A model generated the notes under the pieces. The model saw only the letters and a list, made by a program, of their open reading frames with translations, had not been told where the DNA came from and ran no database searches. From Macrothele yani (taxonomy: Eukaryota > Arthropoda > Arachnida > Araneae > Macrothelidae), in the NCBI GenBank assembly GCA_039090855.1, contig CM077023.1, positions 80,823,127-80,887,126 of the forward strand: a DNA stretch of 64,000 bases, in the 5' to 3' direction. The translations under genes were made by a program, and so were the position numbers. Below, in pieces: positions 12,336-23,463 of the stretch. Position 1 is the stretch's first letter, and each line of letters starts with the position of its first letter.

Positions 12336-12890
12336 GGGGCGTCCGGCAGATACAGGAGGTGGCTGCCCAGTCCCCACACCATAACACCACTAATGGCGGC
12401 AATGTGCCGCTCCAAAACTGAGTCCGAATGTGAGCGCTACCTAGTTTCCCTCCGGATTCGAATGCGATTGCCATCGGCTCCAAGACAAAAGAGGGATTCC
12501 CGCCTAAAAACTATGCGACGCCAGACGGAGGCCGACCATGATCCCCGGGCACTACACCACTCTACATAGAGCTACCAATATAGGATCGTTAATGGAAACG
12601 TCCGAATGGAGTCCTGTCTCGCCAAGCCGTCCCGCAATGATGCGCGATGATACAGAATGCTGCATAGAGGCCGTTACATCTCGCTGGATGATGGACCCTA
12701 GAATCCAACGGAGCTGTTCGGTCTTATCGGACTACGAGACGATCCTCTCGCCCATTTGTCCGACTGGATTGACCAGAACTTTCTTGGCGTGTATGCGTGT
12801 CTTCACGTACCCATGCAGTGCTTTTTGGTTAAGAGTGCATAACGTGCCTGTGACGATACACGAAAAGTATTCGTAACAATTGGATAGCCC
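12336..12890 (-). pseudogene. Tc1-like transposase, N-terminal and middle part
   Basis: Minus-strand fragments read REDRLVVR, then words resembling IQRDVTASMQHSVSSR and GRLGETGLHS, then SWSRWQSHS (frame-shifted) or ADGNRIR, and finally VVLWCGDW where the family has GVMVWG. The order matches helix-turn-helix, linker and first half of a DDE domain. The second and third catalytic regions are absent because the fragment ends at the junction near 12335 with mariner sequence. Many frame changes and stops. Confidence 0.7.
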
Positions 12891-13339
12891 AGTGACCAGT
12901 AATTATTGATAAATTGCAAGAGTAGATACTAGTGGAATCTGATTATCTCTTAGGGAAGCTCAAATGCTGTTCTCAGAAACGTTTTTAGGTAAATATTCAT
13001 GTTTTTTTCGAACCATCTGTTAACTTATAACATTGCCTCATACACCCGGGTTTTATGCTCCGTCTCTATCTCTGAATCATGTACAACACACCTATGATGT
13101 TGTCCCAAGTCAGTTCCTGATCTTAGTTCGAAAAAAAGATGCAAGGAAACATGCATTTACAGAAAGCAACCTGATCGTTTTTATGCACTTTTTCTTCGCT
13201 CAATGGCCAGGTTTTTATGAGCACCCCTTCTCCACTGGTGGACGCGTTCCACAATATTTAGCAGTGACATCAGTTACCGGCGAGGAATATATATCGACGG
13301 CATGGGAAGGCCGTGGCAATTCGTTGGCACAAAGCCCGT
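12891..13339. other. Unannotated stretch
   Basis: A 138-codon plus-strand frame (13033-13449) crosses into the next transposon relic. It has no independent domain and looks like chance reading. Confidence 0.4.
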
Positions 13340-14345
13340 ACGTTGGGGAAAGAGAAGAGCTTGTGGGGGCGGCTAATGATTATCGGCTAGAGGAATCTGT
13401 TAACAGCAGACATAATTGGCTGTCCGGGGCGTCCGTAGTGGAAGTGTGACGGGAGTGGCCTAAGGAGGGACATTCACTCACCCAACATACCAGAAAAGAA
13501 AGACCACCACTTTTTGACAGTCTATGTGCAAGCCAGTTGGAACAACAGACAGCCTACTATCTCTGAATTAATAATGTATTTCAACCAGGGTGCAGAAAAA
13601 AACATTTCCGAGGCCACGATTCAACGGATGTTCAAGCGAATGAGCCTAAGGAGTAGGCGGCACGTTCGTGTGTCCATGTTGACGGGCCGTCATCTACAGT
13701 TCTGACTGTTGTGGCCACGACATCACGGCTATTCGACATCAGATAACTGAAAACAGTCACCGTTTCTGATGAGATCATGTTCCATTCCGATATGCCGATG
13801 GTCGGACTTTATTTAACGCCACATCAGTGAGCAGCTGTAAACAGACTGTACAGTTGGACGGATACAGGCTAGCGACAGCGGCATCGCGGAATCTCATGGA
13901 CATCACCATGAGATACCGCGATATCATGGACATCAACAGGGCTCCTGATCCACTTTGAACACACCCTCCCTGCCAGACCATACTTAGGCATTGCTTTGGA
14001 CTAAGTCTTGCCCTTCATGGTGACCGTGTGTCCCAATGACACTGGACTTTCGGAAAGACAATGCTTCATGTCCCGAGGCCTACATTGTGGAGGAATAGTT
14101 CAAGTACTATGCTCAAGCATTTAGTGGGCTCTCCTTGGTACCAAATTTCTCTTTTTTGCATTCTTTCGAACATTTGTGGGATATAGAGAGAAACGTAGCA
14201 TACGACGGTCCACAACACTATCTCGCTCCCTCCCAGAACTTCGGAAGGTTATTCTGTCCAACAGGTCTAGTGCAGTCGTTGCCACACCAGATGCAAGCGA
14301 TTATTGCTACGAAAGGCGACCCAACCCTCAATTATGTAGGTGATC
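13340..14345 (+). pseudogene. Tc1-like transposase relic (lineage C)
   Basis: Recognisable pieces lie in the right order over about 1 kb. An N-terminal helix-turn-helix remnant ends in REWPKEG (about 13455). A middle part reads NNRQPTISELIMYFNQGAE and SEATIQRMFKRM (13540-13645). A catalytic start reads TVTVSDEIMFHSD (about 13757). An EHLWD-like region near 14170 is followed by a tail resembling QMQAIIATKGDPT. Many frameshifts and stops, so it is an old copy. Terminal repeats were not found. Confidence 0.75.
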
Positions 14346-14689
14346 ATGATGCAAAGGCTCATGACTGTGTACCTTTACTCATTAACAACTGGAACGTTGG
14401 CAGTGTTGCTGGGAAAACTTTTCCTTTGGATATAGGTGAGTGATGTGTTCGTTTGATTCTAGGTTACTGTTCTTGCATTTGGGGAAGTGCACTCAAATCT
14501 TTTAGATGCTGTAAATAATACAGCAGGGAACCCGGGGAGAAGTCTGGGAATTGCGCTGAGTACGGTAGCTCCTGAACACTGAAAAACATCAGCTGTCTAC
14601 TGCTGCCATGAGATTCTGCACACTGTCTGCTGCTGCCAGTATGCAGCAGCTCCATGCACACTTACAACATCAGCACTGTCTACTGATAT

Positions 14690-15770
14690 TTATAGTGTGC
14701 GGTCGTTCGTTATCTTGCTGAAACTGGACATCAGGGATACCACGGATATACGACAACAAAACGGGCAGCAGCACCTCACCGACGTAACGTCGTTCTGGCA
14801 TTGCACCCACTATGCGTAAGAGCCACGAATGGTTGTTGGAACTGATAGCACCCCAAACAAGGACACCAGGCTGAGGAGCCGTATGACACTCACGAATGGC
14901 AACAAGATCAGACCGGTGACCACGTCGTCTCTAGATGCTCAATCGACAATCAACAGAAGCGAGACTTGTCGCACAATATGACGCCCTCCGGCCACGCATG
15001 TCTGGTACGACATAACTGCAACCTTGAGCGTCGATATGCTGCGGTGAGTGGCAGTCATCGTAATGGCTGACGAGAGAGCAAACGTGCTGCATCAATCTCA
15101 TATTCACAGCCCGTGTCGATACGATGTTGTCCATAGCTGCCTGCACACTTCGTAGAATGTCATCCGCTGCGGATCGAATAGCTTTCCTACGGCTTGCCGT
15201 CGAATACAGCGATCGAGGCATTCGGAAGTCCACCTACTTGTACAGTCCCACTACGGCGACGCAAGATGCCTTCTTCCAACCACAGTCGCCACATTCGGCC
15301 GATAGTTGTTACATCCCAATGCGTTTCAGCACCGATGCCAAGAAGGGACCAACCAGCCGTAAGTATATATATATATATATCCTTTTGATAAAGCCTCTGG
15401 TAAAAATGTTGTTATGATTGTAGGACTCTTAATGCGTTTCAGCCGCGATGCGACGCAGTAACCAAACAACCTCATGTAGCTCTATGATGAAGTCTCTGCT
15501 AAAGTTGATCATGTGATGGTACGATTCTTGGCGGCGTCTCCCAGGCATTCTCACTCCTCACATGTGCTTCCGCCCCCGAGATCACCCCGATACAGTCGTC
15601 CATACTCCCAGGTGAGAACGACCAAACTTAGCCACGCCGATTATCTTCCTTGCCTATTACGTGATAGGTTTGCGAATGCAGTTCTTTACATAAACTAACT
15701 GTCGACACGTAGCATCGATTTCCGTGGCGTCTGACAAAACTTCGTGCTGGCACATTTTGTATGTTGAGCA
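14690..15770 (-). pseudogene. Tc1-like transposase relic (lineage B, copy 1)
   Basis: The minus-strand sequence is homologous to the longer copy at 25320-26560. Shared parts include a DKSRF word (DESRF in copy 2) near 14960, a RRRSGT word near 15240 and the upstream leader with RRIAAE. The catalytic second half is missing. Around 15319-15535 the 5' part is present twice in imperfect tandem, with a TA run in one unit. The neighbouring Tc1 (15816-17043) begins just beyond its 5' end. Confidence 0.75.
15319..15535. repeat. Imperfect tandem duplication, about 110 bp x 2
   Basis: Both units begin ATGCGTTTCAGC and end in a GT(A/C)GGACTCTT or GTACGATTCTT word. The first also holds a TA run at 15365-15380. 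Seen only in lineage B copy 1. Confidence 0.55.
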
Positions 15771-15815
15771 GTGTAGTTTGGGTAACAGGAAATTTGAACT
15801 TCCCACTGTATCATA

Positions 15816-17043
15816 CACTGAAGTGCCTGAAAAACTGGTACAGACGAGCTTATGCAAAATACATAGCAACGTCACCTATGCGCCTGCTCGGTTGCGTCCG
15901 CCAGTGCGTATATAAAGCGATAGACATCCTTGCCAGCTGTCAGAGTTGTTTTCGGCATGAGAATGGCAAGTAATAACGATTTAAGTGATTTTTTAACGAG
16001 GTGTCATAGTTGGCGCTCATGAGATGGGCCATAGTATTTCGGAGGTAAACCGTACAAACGAAGTTCGTATTTTCACGGACGACCATTGCAAGGGTGTACC
16101 GTGACTAGAAGAATTCCGGCAAAACCTCCAACCTACGATACCAGTGTGGCCGTAAAAAGTCATTGGGTGAACGTGCCCATCGTCGGCTGTCAAGAATCGT
16201 TTCACGCGATAGTCGTGCAACACTCTCGCAGGTATCATCGGAATTCAATGCTGGAGCCTCAACAAGCATCAGCGTCCGGACTGTGCAACGTACCCTGCAC
16301 GATATGGGCTTTGAGAGCCGACGCCCAACTCGAGACCCCTTGATGAGTGCACGACACAGAGCTATGCGCCTCGCTTGGACACGGCAACACCGCAACTGGA
16401 CATTTGATGACTGGAAACAAGTAGCGCGGTCTGACGAGTCGCGTTTCCAACTGTATCGGGCAGATGAAAGGATTCGTGTGTGGTGCAAACCCCATGAAGC
16501 CATGGATCTCGCCTGTCAACAGGGAACTGTACCGGCTGGTGGGAGGTCCGTAATGGTATGGGGTGTGTTTAGCTGGACTTCACTGGGACCCCTGGTACGT
16601 CTACAAACGTCTGTGACCTTCTATCGCTATGTGCGCATCCTTTCTGACGAGATATACCCGTTCATGCCCTGCATTCATGCTGATGGGTGGGACCTGTTCC
16701 AACAGAACAATGCACCGCCACACAAGTGTCGGGGCGCCATATTATGGCTAGAGGAGCATTCATATGAGTTTGGGGTGTTGCCATTCCCACCCAAGTCCCC
16801 AGATCTAAACGTGATAGAACACATTTGGGATGCCATGCAACGCGCTGTCGAACACAGGGATCCGAGACCTCGGAATTCACCCGAATTGTGAAACGCTCTG
16901 CAGGAAGTATGGTCTGCATTGCCTACAGCATATTTCCAGAAGCTAGTGGAGTCCATGCCCCGTCGTATTTCGGCAGTCCTGCGTTCCCTTAGGGGACCTA
17001 CCAAGTATTAGACTGGTGTACCATTTTTTCTGGCACTTCAGTG
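15816..17043 (+). mobile_element. Tc1-like transposon, complete ends
   Basis: The 1228-bp element has inverted ends CACTGAAGTGCC(T/A)GAAAAA and TA duplications at 15814-15815 and 17044-17045. It is in the same subfamily as 7253-8453 and holds one defective transposase gene. Confidence 0.93.
15957..17011 (+). pseudogene. Tc1-like transposase, nearly full-length but inactive
   Basis: The probable start ATG is at 15957. Frameshifts affect the first 200 bp, where the helix-turn-helix lies. From 16163 a frame of 242 codons is open. It shows RRLSRIVSRDSRATLSQV, TVQRTLHDMGFESRR (second DNA-binding helix), SDESRFQLYR (first Asp), KPHEAMD, GGRSVMVWG, FQQNNAPPH and LNVIEHIWD. The second catalytic Asp of QQDNAP is Asn; the third residue, Glu, is kept. 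A TGA at 16889-16891 sits where the frame otherwise continues to TAG 17009-17011 through LVESMPRRISAVLR. One catalytic loss plus stop and frameshifts mean no activity. Confidence 0.92.
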
Positions 17044-17162
17044 TATACTAATCCACAAGTCACATCTGAAAAATGTGTTGGTTTTTTTACAATGGATAGC
17101 TAGTCCTCAGCCCAAAATGATCCACATACGTTCCAATATTTCTTCATGTACAAATTTCTATT

Positions 17163-17245
17163 CTCAGAGCTATAAGCAGTCACCCGTCCCTAATTTGGGC
17201 CCACTTTTACCATGAAACAGAGGACCGGCGCCGTGTGCCCTTTCA
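17163..17245 (-). mobile_element. SINE family A, 3' fragment
   Basis: The minus-strand tail contains GAGCTATAAGCAGTCACCCG and CCCTAATTTGGG. The tRNA head is absent. Confidence 0.7.
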
Positions 17246-17384
17246 GACTTTTACAAAGCCCCATCTAGGGCTCAGTAAATGTTTGAAAGGGCTTTAATTT
17301 AGAAAGTACAGCTGGCCGATCCCTAACTTTTAAAGACCCGGGATGTGACCAGCCCGACTCAGACTTCCCAGTTTACGACCTAAG

Positions 17385-17712
17385 CCTTTTCTGACTTCCA
17401 TCTTACAGCCCACCGGCACGATTTATGGTCCGGCTTCTTTCAAACTTCCATCTTACAGCACACCGGCACAATTTATGGTCCGGCCTCTTTCAAACTTCCA
17501 TCTTACAGCACACCGGCACGATTTATGGTCCGGCTTCTTTCAAACTTCCATCTTACAGCACACCGGCACGATTTATGGTCCGGCTTCTTTCAAACTTCCA
17601 TCTTACAGCCCACCGGCACGATTTATGGTCCGGCTTCTTTCAAACTTCCATCTTACAGCACACCGCCACGATTTATGGTCCGACTTCTTTCAAACTTGCA
17701 TCTTACAGCACG
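17385..17712. repeat. 50-bp tandem repeat array, six units plus partial ends
   Basis: Unit starts (CACCGG or CACCGC) lie at 17411, 17461, 17511, 17561, 17611 and 17661, exactly 50 bp apart. A partial unit lies on each side. Units differ at only a few positions. Because 50 is not a multiple of three, the array gives long open frames in all three phases; these are not genes. Confidence 0.97.
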
Positions 17713-18246
17713 CTTATCGATTTCAGTTGAAAATAATCGACGCAACCAATGGGGGTGCACTTCCATGTCTTTCGTTTCCTTCAGTGGTCTTCGCCATCAA
17801 GTCATTTCACAAATCAGTCTTCATTCTGTGAGTCGAAACGTTCTTTAATCCCGGAGCAAAATGCTCAGTCTTCCACCACAAGCCCGGGTGGGCCCGAGGA
17901 GGGAATTTTTCACCTAACCGATGAAAAGAAATAATACAGAAAGAACTCCCATGCAGTCTTCTACTACCAGAAACCAGCATCTCTGACACTCGGCTTTTCC
18001 TTGCGTATTTTGCAGTGTACATGCTAGGTTGTTTGGTTGATGAGAGTTTTTTCTGTGCAAGGGCCTCAATGGGCCAAAGTGTGCCAAAAGGTACACATAC
18101 TAACGACAAATGCACTTTTCCCATTACGATGAATACACCCAGTAATAACTCGACAGTTACAACTAAGTGAATCGACAAAGTAAATCTGATTTGAAACCTA
18201 CGGGAGAAAATTACAAATAGAGAAGTTTACAGAGAATTGTTAAAAA
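17713..18246. other. Unannotated stretch
   Basis: No gene or repeat recognised between the 50-bp array and the SINE cluster. The open frames here are not supported by any domain. Confidence 0.4.
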
Positions 18247-18428
18247 GCCTTCCCGGTAGCGCAGTGCGCCACAGGGTCTGGGTCCGGGTTCGAATCCCGT
18301 TGAGTAATGGAAGTTCTGTTTGTCTTACGGCATTGGCTCTCTCCCATTCCTGGAACTAGTGTCCTTAAATTAGGGACCGACGACTACTTACAGTCCATGG
18401 AGTCGCTCACGGTGTTCGTTAAATCCCC
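18247..18428 (+). mobile_element. SINE family A, first of three in tandem
   Basis: The A box reads GTAGCGCAGTG and the B box GGGTTCGAATCCCG, with the anticodon segment between them shortened. The body is complete to GTTCGTTAAATCCCC. Confidence 0.85.
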
Positions 18429-18486
18429 AAACAAAAGTTAAAGTTCGAAAAATCTCTGGTAAGATGAAATGACGGATTGTTAGCAA

Positions 18487-18694
18487 GTCGCCTCCGTGGC
18501 GCAGTGGTCTGAGCGCTGGCTTATGATCGTTCGTCCGAGATGGGTTCGGGTTAGAATTCCGGTGTGGCATGGATGTTGTGTTTGTCTTACGGCACTGGAT
18601 CTCTCTCTTCCCTCTATCCGGTGATCTCAAATTAGGGACGGCCGACTGCGTGTAGCCCACTGATTGCTCATAGTGGTCTTTTAACCCCCAATAA
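18487..18694 (+). mobile_element. SINE family A, second of three, full length
   Basis: The tRNA-like head GCCTCCGTGGCGCAGTGGTC, a B box GGGTTAGAATTCC with one change and the whole body (TTGTCTTACGGCACTGG, AATTAGGGACGG, GCCCACTGATTGCTC) are present. The best full-length copy in the window. Confidence 0.9.
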
Positions 18695-18701
18695 AAAAAA
18701 G

Positions 18702-18820
18702 CCGACCCGCTGGCGCAGTGGTCTAAGTGATGACTTAACTCCTTCGCCCAGGTAGGGGTGCGGGCTCGAATCCCTGGTAAAGCATGGATGTTTGTGTTTG
18801 TCTTTCGGCACTGGCTCTCA
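18702..18820 (+). mobile_element. SINE family A, third of three, 3'-truncated
   Basis: The head CCGCTGGCGCAGTGGTCTAA and B box CGGGCTCGAATCCC are good. The body stops after CGGCACTGGCTCTC, where an unrelated tandem duplication begins. Confidence 0.85.
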
Positions 18821-18990
18821 GTGTGTTACTTGATCAACAGTGGCCCTTTTTGCGTACACTGATCATTTGACATACTGTGTACCATGTTTGATATGCATTA
18901 GTTCTCTATGCGTTATTTGATCAAAACTGGCTCTCTCTGTGTAAATTGATCATTTGACATACTGTTTACCATGTTTGAAACTGTCTATAC
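18818..18990. repeat. Imperfect tandem duplication of about 86 bp
   Basis: Two consecutive units share TTGATCA, GATCATTTGACATACTGT and TACCATGTTTGA. Confidence 0.8.
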
Positions 18991-19467
18991 TGTATATGTC
19001 TGCCTGTATATGACAAAAGTATCTGTCCACCAAGTCCAATGAATAATTTTTGAAACCTCCAATCAAAAAGAAAACATTTTTGGAAAATCCAGAGCATCAG
19101 TTTTCTGACAGCTGAAAGAAAAACTTCTTCAACCATGCATTGGTGAACAATAATACTAGAATCTGACTCAGCTGGGAATCGCAGTAATTCCCTTTTTTTC
19201 TATTTCCCGGAGGCAAAAATGTATTTCAGTTGTATTTTAAACTTTTTCATAATTACAAGGTTAAAGGTTAACACTAATCAACAATTAGAAACATAAATTT
19301 GAAAGAAAGGGAAACCTTTTTTCAACAGAGCTTTTATTTAAAAACCTGATTTTTACAATTTCTACGTACATCATACATACGCACACAATTATTTCCCAAA
19401 GCGAAGCATAATATTTTATTTTTTTCTCGTAGCAGCTGGTACAAATACTTCTTTTACATTCAAAATA
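18991..19467. other. Unannotated AT-rich stretch
   Basis: Nothing recognised. Confidence 0.4.
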
Positions 19468-19469
19468 TA

Positions 19470-21020
19470 CACTGGTGGGCAAAAGTTAAGGACGAAGAGG
19501 AGAAATTAGCATAACAGCGGAACGAGCAGGCAGAACGGACCGAAAGACCACTCAGGAGATTGACTAGGGTACGGTACGGTTTGGCATGCGCATATATGCA
19601 GCATGACGTGGGAGGGGGGTGTCGGAAGTGTGTAAAGCCCACGGGCGGTGTACGCTCAGCAATTCGGTGAAAACTATTGCACGGTGTACATCGGTTTGAA
19701 CGACGTCGAGTTGCTGCCACCGTGTGATATGGCCAACAGGCAATCCAGTAGACGACATCTGGATAACTTTACCCGAGGTCGCGTCATTGGGAAGTTGGAA
19801 GAAAGTCGAAGTCTGACTTGTGTGGCCGAGGAGTTCGGGATCACTCACAGCATCGTTTCACGAGCTTGGAGAGCATTTCAAACGACAGGAACAGAGTTGT
19901 CCGAGAGTTTAGCAGTGGTCGTCCACGAGCAACCACGGCGGCGGACGGCCCGTATATTGTCCTACAGGCGAGAAGAGAGAGACGGCAGTCAGCGGGAGAA
20001 ATCGCAAGGCACATGCAACAGACAACTGGACGTCCGTTATCGCGTTTTACCGTGGCCAGAAGGATGTACAAAGGTGGTCGATTTGCACGACGACCAGTAC
20101 GGTGTGTGCCATTAACGCCTGCTCATCGGAGACGGCGGTTTCTGTGGTGTCAGGAACACAAGAACTGGACACATCGCAATGGGGTAGAGTTCTCTTTACG
20201 GATGAGAGTCGATTCAGTCTGACGAGCGATTCTGGACGTATACACATCTAGAGAGAGCAGGGAACACGCAATCACGCCTCCAACATCATCGAAAGGGACC
20301 GGTTTGGAGGTGGCAGAGTTCTCGTTTGGGGCGGTATCATGCTTGGTAGCCGTACTGACCTCCACATCTTCCAAGGAGGTTCAGTCACTGGTATCCGCTA
20401 TTGTACCGAGGTTCTCCTGCCTCACGTGTGTCTGTTTAGAGGTGCTGTGGGTCCTGAGTTCCTCTTCATGGACGACAACGCTACACCTCATCGTACAGTG
20501 GCTGTCGCAGAGCTGTTGGAGAGTGAAGATATTCAACGCATGGATTATCCCGCAAGGTCCCCGGACCTAAATCCAATCGAACACGTGTGAGACCTTCGCG
20601 GGAGACGCTTGGCAGCACGTCACCAGCTGCCAGCAACGATTCCGCTGCTGCGATTGGCGCTACAAGAGGAATGGGCCGCGATACCTCAACAGCTCCTTGA
20701 CAACCTCATTCTCCGCATGGACAGACGTTGTAAATCCTGCTACGCAGTCAGGGGTGATCATATTCCCTGCTAAAGACTGGATTTTTCTTAGCAGCCGCCT
20801 ATCACATGGACGTTTCTGTCTTCTGGCCAGTTGTGCTCGAAGCTACTTTTCAATAAAGTGCCTTTGTATCCTTTGGATTCCTTGTTTGGACCGCTTTGCT
20901 CACTTGTCCCATATTCTTTTATCTTGGGGATCTTATGGTAGGATTTGAGTCGATGTGGAGCACTTCTGCACGACGTTACATTCGAAAAACCGTCTCGTCC
21001 TTAATGTTTGCACGCCAGTG
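19470..21020 (+). mobile_element. Tc1-like transposon with CACTGG(T/C)G ends
   Basis: The 1551-bp element has inverted ends of about 26 bp (starting CACTGGTGGGCAAAAGTTAA) and TA duplications at 19468-19469 and 21021-21022. It is a different lineage from 7253 and 15816, judged by ends and protein. Confidence 0.93.
19729..20773 (+). pseudogene. Tc1-like transposase with DDE intact but frame-broken
   Basis: It starts at ATG 19729 with MANRQSSRRHLDNFTRGRVI, followed by a helix-turn-helix (VAEEFGITHSIVSRAW). Frame then changes near 19890. The second DNA-binding part (SAGEIARHMQQTTGR) and RRRRFLWCQEHKNWTH follow. The catalytic motifs are all present: TDESRFSL, FMDDNATPH and NPIEHV, giving Asp, Asp and Glu. 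A stop follows EHV (20588-20590), and other frameshifts lie near 20185 and 20250. The C-terminus runs to TAA 20771-20773. The catalytic triad is complete, but the reading frame is not. Confidence 0.92.
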
Positions 21021-21022
21021 TA

Positions 21023-21444
21023 CTTACAGTGGCCTTATTTTTTGATGCACTTCAAAGCCTTTAATCAACATTTGAAAGCTTCAATAATGAATAGATAAGA
21101 AAAGTTCACATTTCATCAAATATAAAAGACTATATCGGGGAATACGAACTCAGTTCCGAAGACCGAACTATTTTTATTTGTTCTGTGAACAAAGAGCTGG
21201 TTTTATGACCTTTTTGAAATAAATGTTCCATTCTTTGATTTTGTGTCGAAATAAAAACGCTCAAATGCATAATGTTACATGCCATCGACAATGCCTTGTT
21301 GCATATTTTGGGGATAGCTCTAGCTATTTCACAAAATGGACCTTCCATGTTTATGAAAACGTTTGCTGCCACAAATGAATGGGAATTCGTCCTCAAAAGT
21401 CCAGTCATCGTACAGGGAGTGTGTCCCACTCGCTAGTGGTTAGA
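21023..21444. other. Unannotated stretch
   Basis: Nothing recognised; a 99-codon minus-strand frame has no known domain. Confidence 0.4.
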
Positions 21445-21770
21445 ATTATCAATGCATGTTAATAAAATTTAAGCAGGACATACTAGACTTTATGTAAAGC
21501 ATGACGATGCCATGCTGAAAGTACCTGCGATTTGCGTCCAAGCATGCTTGCAAGCGGTGATTTATGTTGTTGAAGGTTTGAACCAGCATATCTGGATTCA
21601 CTGGCGGATGTGGTCTCGTAATGACTCGATTGCCCATGGCATGTTACCGTACACATCACCTTCCAGATGACCCAGTATAGGAAAATATGAGGCGGTGTGA
21701 AATCTAGCGATTTTGGAGGTCGAAGCTTCTTGGAAATCACTATCGACAAAGAATGACTCAATTCTGGCAA
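21445..21770 (-). pseudogene. Mariner-like (IS630) transposase, 3' fragment
   Basis: On the minus strand KLRPPKSLDFTPPHIFLYW corresponds to the WPPRSPDLTPLDFFLWG region around the third catalytic residue. The aligned position here is His rather than Asp. A shifted frame continues with NPDMLVQTFNNINHRLQAC, the usual C-terminal part. The N-terminal two thirds are absent or unrecognisable. Same broad lineage as 9774-10805. Confidence 0.75.
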
Positions 21771-22157
21771 TGCTAGTTTTGGACGTGTGGCAAGTTGAGC
21801 CGTCCTGTCAGAAGTACCCCATAGTGAGCTTCTTATCGTTCAATCAATTGATGAAGGTGTGGAAGATTTCCAAGCACATACACTGCACCTATTACACACA
21901 TCAATTTTGCAACTACTCATATTTCCTGACAACAGAAAAGCTTTCTAATATTTGCAAAGGCTCCAAGATGAATCAGCTTCCACCTCAAAATATGCATTTT
22001 TGTGCTTAAAATTTACAAATTTGTCCTTCAGCACTCAAAAATTTATCACCCAAAGATGAACAGATGGGAGGAAGGAAATGTGAACAGATGTGCAGCCGTA
22101 CCTGCATTGACGTTTGTTACATTTCCGTTTCATTTTATCTGTTCATAGTTCATGAAA
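21771..22157. other. Unannotated stretch
   Basis: Possibly the decayed upstream part of the preceding transposase, but no motif could be read. Confidence 0.35.
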
Positions 22158-22210
22158 TACGAGGGTTGTACTGAAAGTAATGCAAAAGTGGGCATAACTT
22201 TTTTATTATC

Positions 22211-23329
22211 TCACAGAGGTCGTTCAAATTTCACATTTTGGTAGAGTAACTCTTTCTCTATACAAAGGAACTTCTCAACATAGTCTCCATCACAAGCGAT
22301 GCATTTGCGCCATCGTTGAACCCCACTCTCGAATCCTATTTGAAAAAATTCAGGTGTGGACTGTTGTACCCACTTCCTCACATCCAATTTCACCTCGTCT
22401 GTGTAATCAAATCGTTGTCCCTGGAGACTGTCCCTCATTGGACCGAGCAGGTGGAGGTCGGAGAGTGCCGGATCTGGGCCATACGGTGGATGGGACCACC
22501 GACCAGCCTAATTTGCTGATCGCCTGATTTGTTGCCAAAGATGAATGGTCTCGCATTGTCATGGTGAATGTGGATCCTTTTCCGATTCTTGCTCGGTCTC
22601 TTCCTCCTTATGGCTTCATTACGCTTCTGGAGTGTCGCATTGTACCGCTTGCTGGTCCCGGTACGGAAAATCAAGGAGAATGACACCCCACCCCTGTCAT
22701 CCCAAAAAACAGTGACCATGACTTTCTGTGCTGATCTCTGGCTCTTGAACTTCTTAGGCCTTGGTGAAGAGGTGTAACGCTATTCCATGGATTGATTCTT
22801 TGTTTCCGGATCGTAAAGATACGCTCACATTTCATCCCCTGTCACCAGATCGAAAAAAAAACCATGTTTTTATCGGCTTCAAATGCTGCATATCAGCATT
22901 TGAAGCCGATTCAGCAGATCAGAGCAGACTTCTACCCTTCTCTTTCAAATCAGGTGTCGACTGGCGAGATACCCACTTTGCACGCACTTTCCGATACCCT
23001 AAATCGTCCACCATCTTCTGTATGGCATTGTGATCACAGTCCAGTTGTGCAACAAGCTCACAGATTGTGACTCGTCTCTTCGCGTGAATCAGTTTATCCA
23101 CTCTCTGACAATTCGTGTCAGTGGTCGCAGATGATAGTCTTCCACTGCATGGTTTGTCTTCAGTACTAGTTTCCCATTCTTTAAACTTCTTCATCCATCT
23201 GTGGACATTGCTCTTGTCAATGGTGTCATCTCTGTAAACATTCTGTAGTCTTCTATGGATGTCAGACAGCCTGCACCCTTCCTTCGTAAAGAACTCAATG
23301 ACGGCACGTTGCTTCTGCTTGGAATCCAT
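22211..23329 (-). pseudogene. Mariner transposase, near-complete but broken
   Basis: The start ATG is at 23327-23329, directly inside the 5' repeat. An open frame of 136 codons covers the helix-turn-helix DNA-binding domain (FFTKEGCRLSDIHRRLQNVY, NVHRWMKKFKEW). The catalytic part is split over frames: VTGDEMWAYLYDPETK, then MVTVFWDDRGG, HHDNARP, LSDLHLLGP and the tail DGDYVEKFLCIEKELL, ending at 22211. All three catalytic Asp positions seem present. A hairpin insertion at 22872-22910 adds roughly 11 codons before VTGDE and brings stops. Not functional as it stands. Confidence 0.92.
22872..22910. repeat. Perfect 17-bp inverted repeat with a 5-nt loop inside the mariner gene
   Basis: ATCGGCTTCAAATGCTG, then CATAT, then the exact reverse complement. 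It interrupts the spacing between LLNRLQ and VTGDE that other mariners keep. Confidence 0.9.
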
Positions 23330-23463
23330 TATTTACCTGCAATGAAGAAGGGGGTTACTGTAGAGGAAGAGTTACTCTACCAACATATGCAATTTGAACT
23401 ACCTCTGTCAGTTAATAAAAACGTTATGCCCACTTTTGCATTAATTTCGGTACAACCCTCGTA

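Larger units (their letters stand above)
22160..23461 (-). mobile_element. Mariner transposon with complete ends, 1302 bp
   Basis: The inverted ends begin CGAGGGTTGTAC(T/C)GAAA and stay similar over about 40 bp. TA duplications are at 22158-22159 and 23462-23463. Length and organisation are those of a canonical mariner. It encodes one transposase on the minus strand. Confidence 0.95.

Noticed and set aside
17425..17848. Open frames of 101-118 codons with repeated peptides
   Set aside because: They are read through the 50-bp tandem array in three phases and are not genes.
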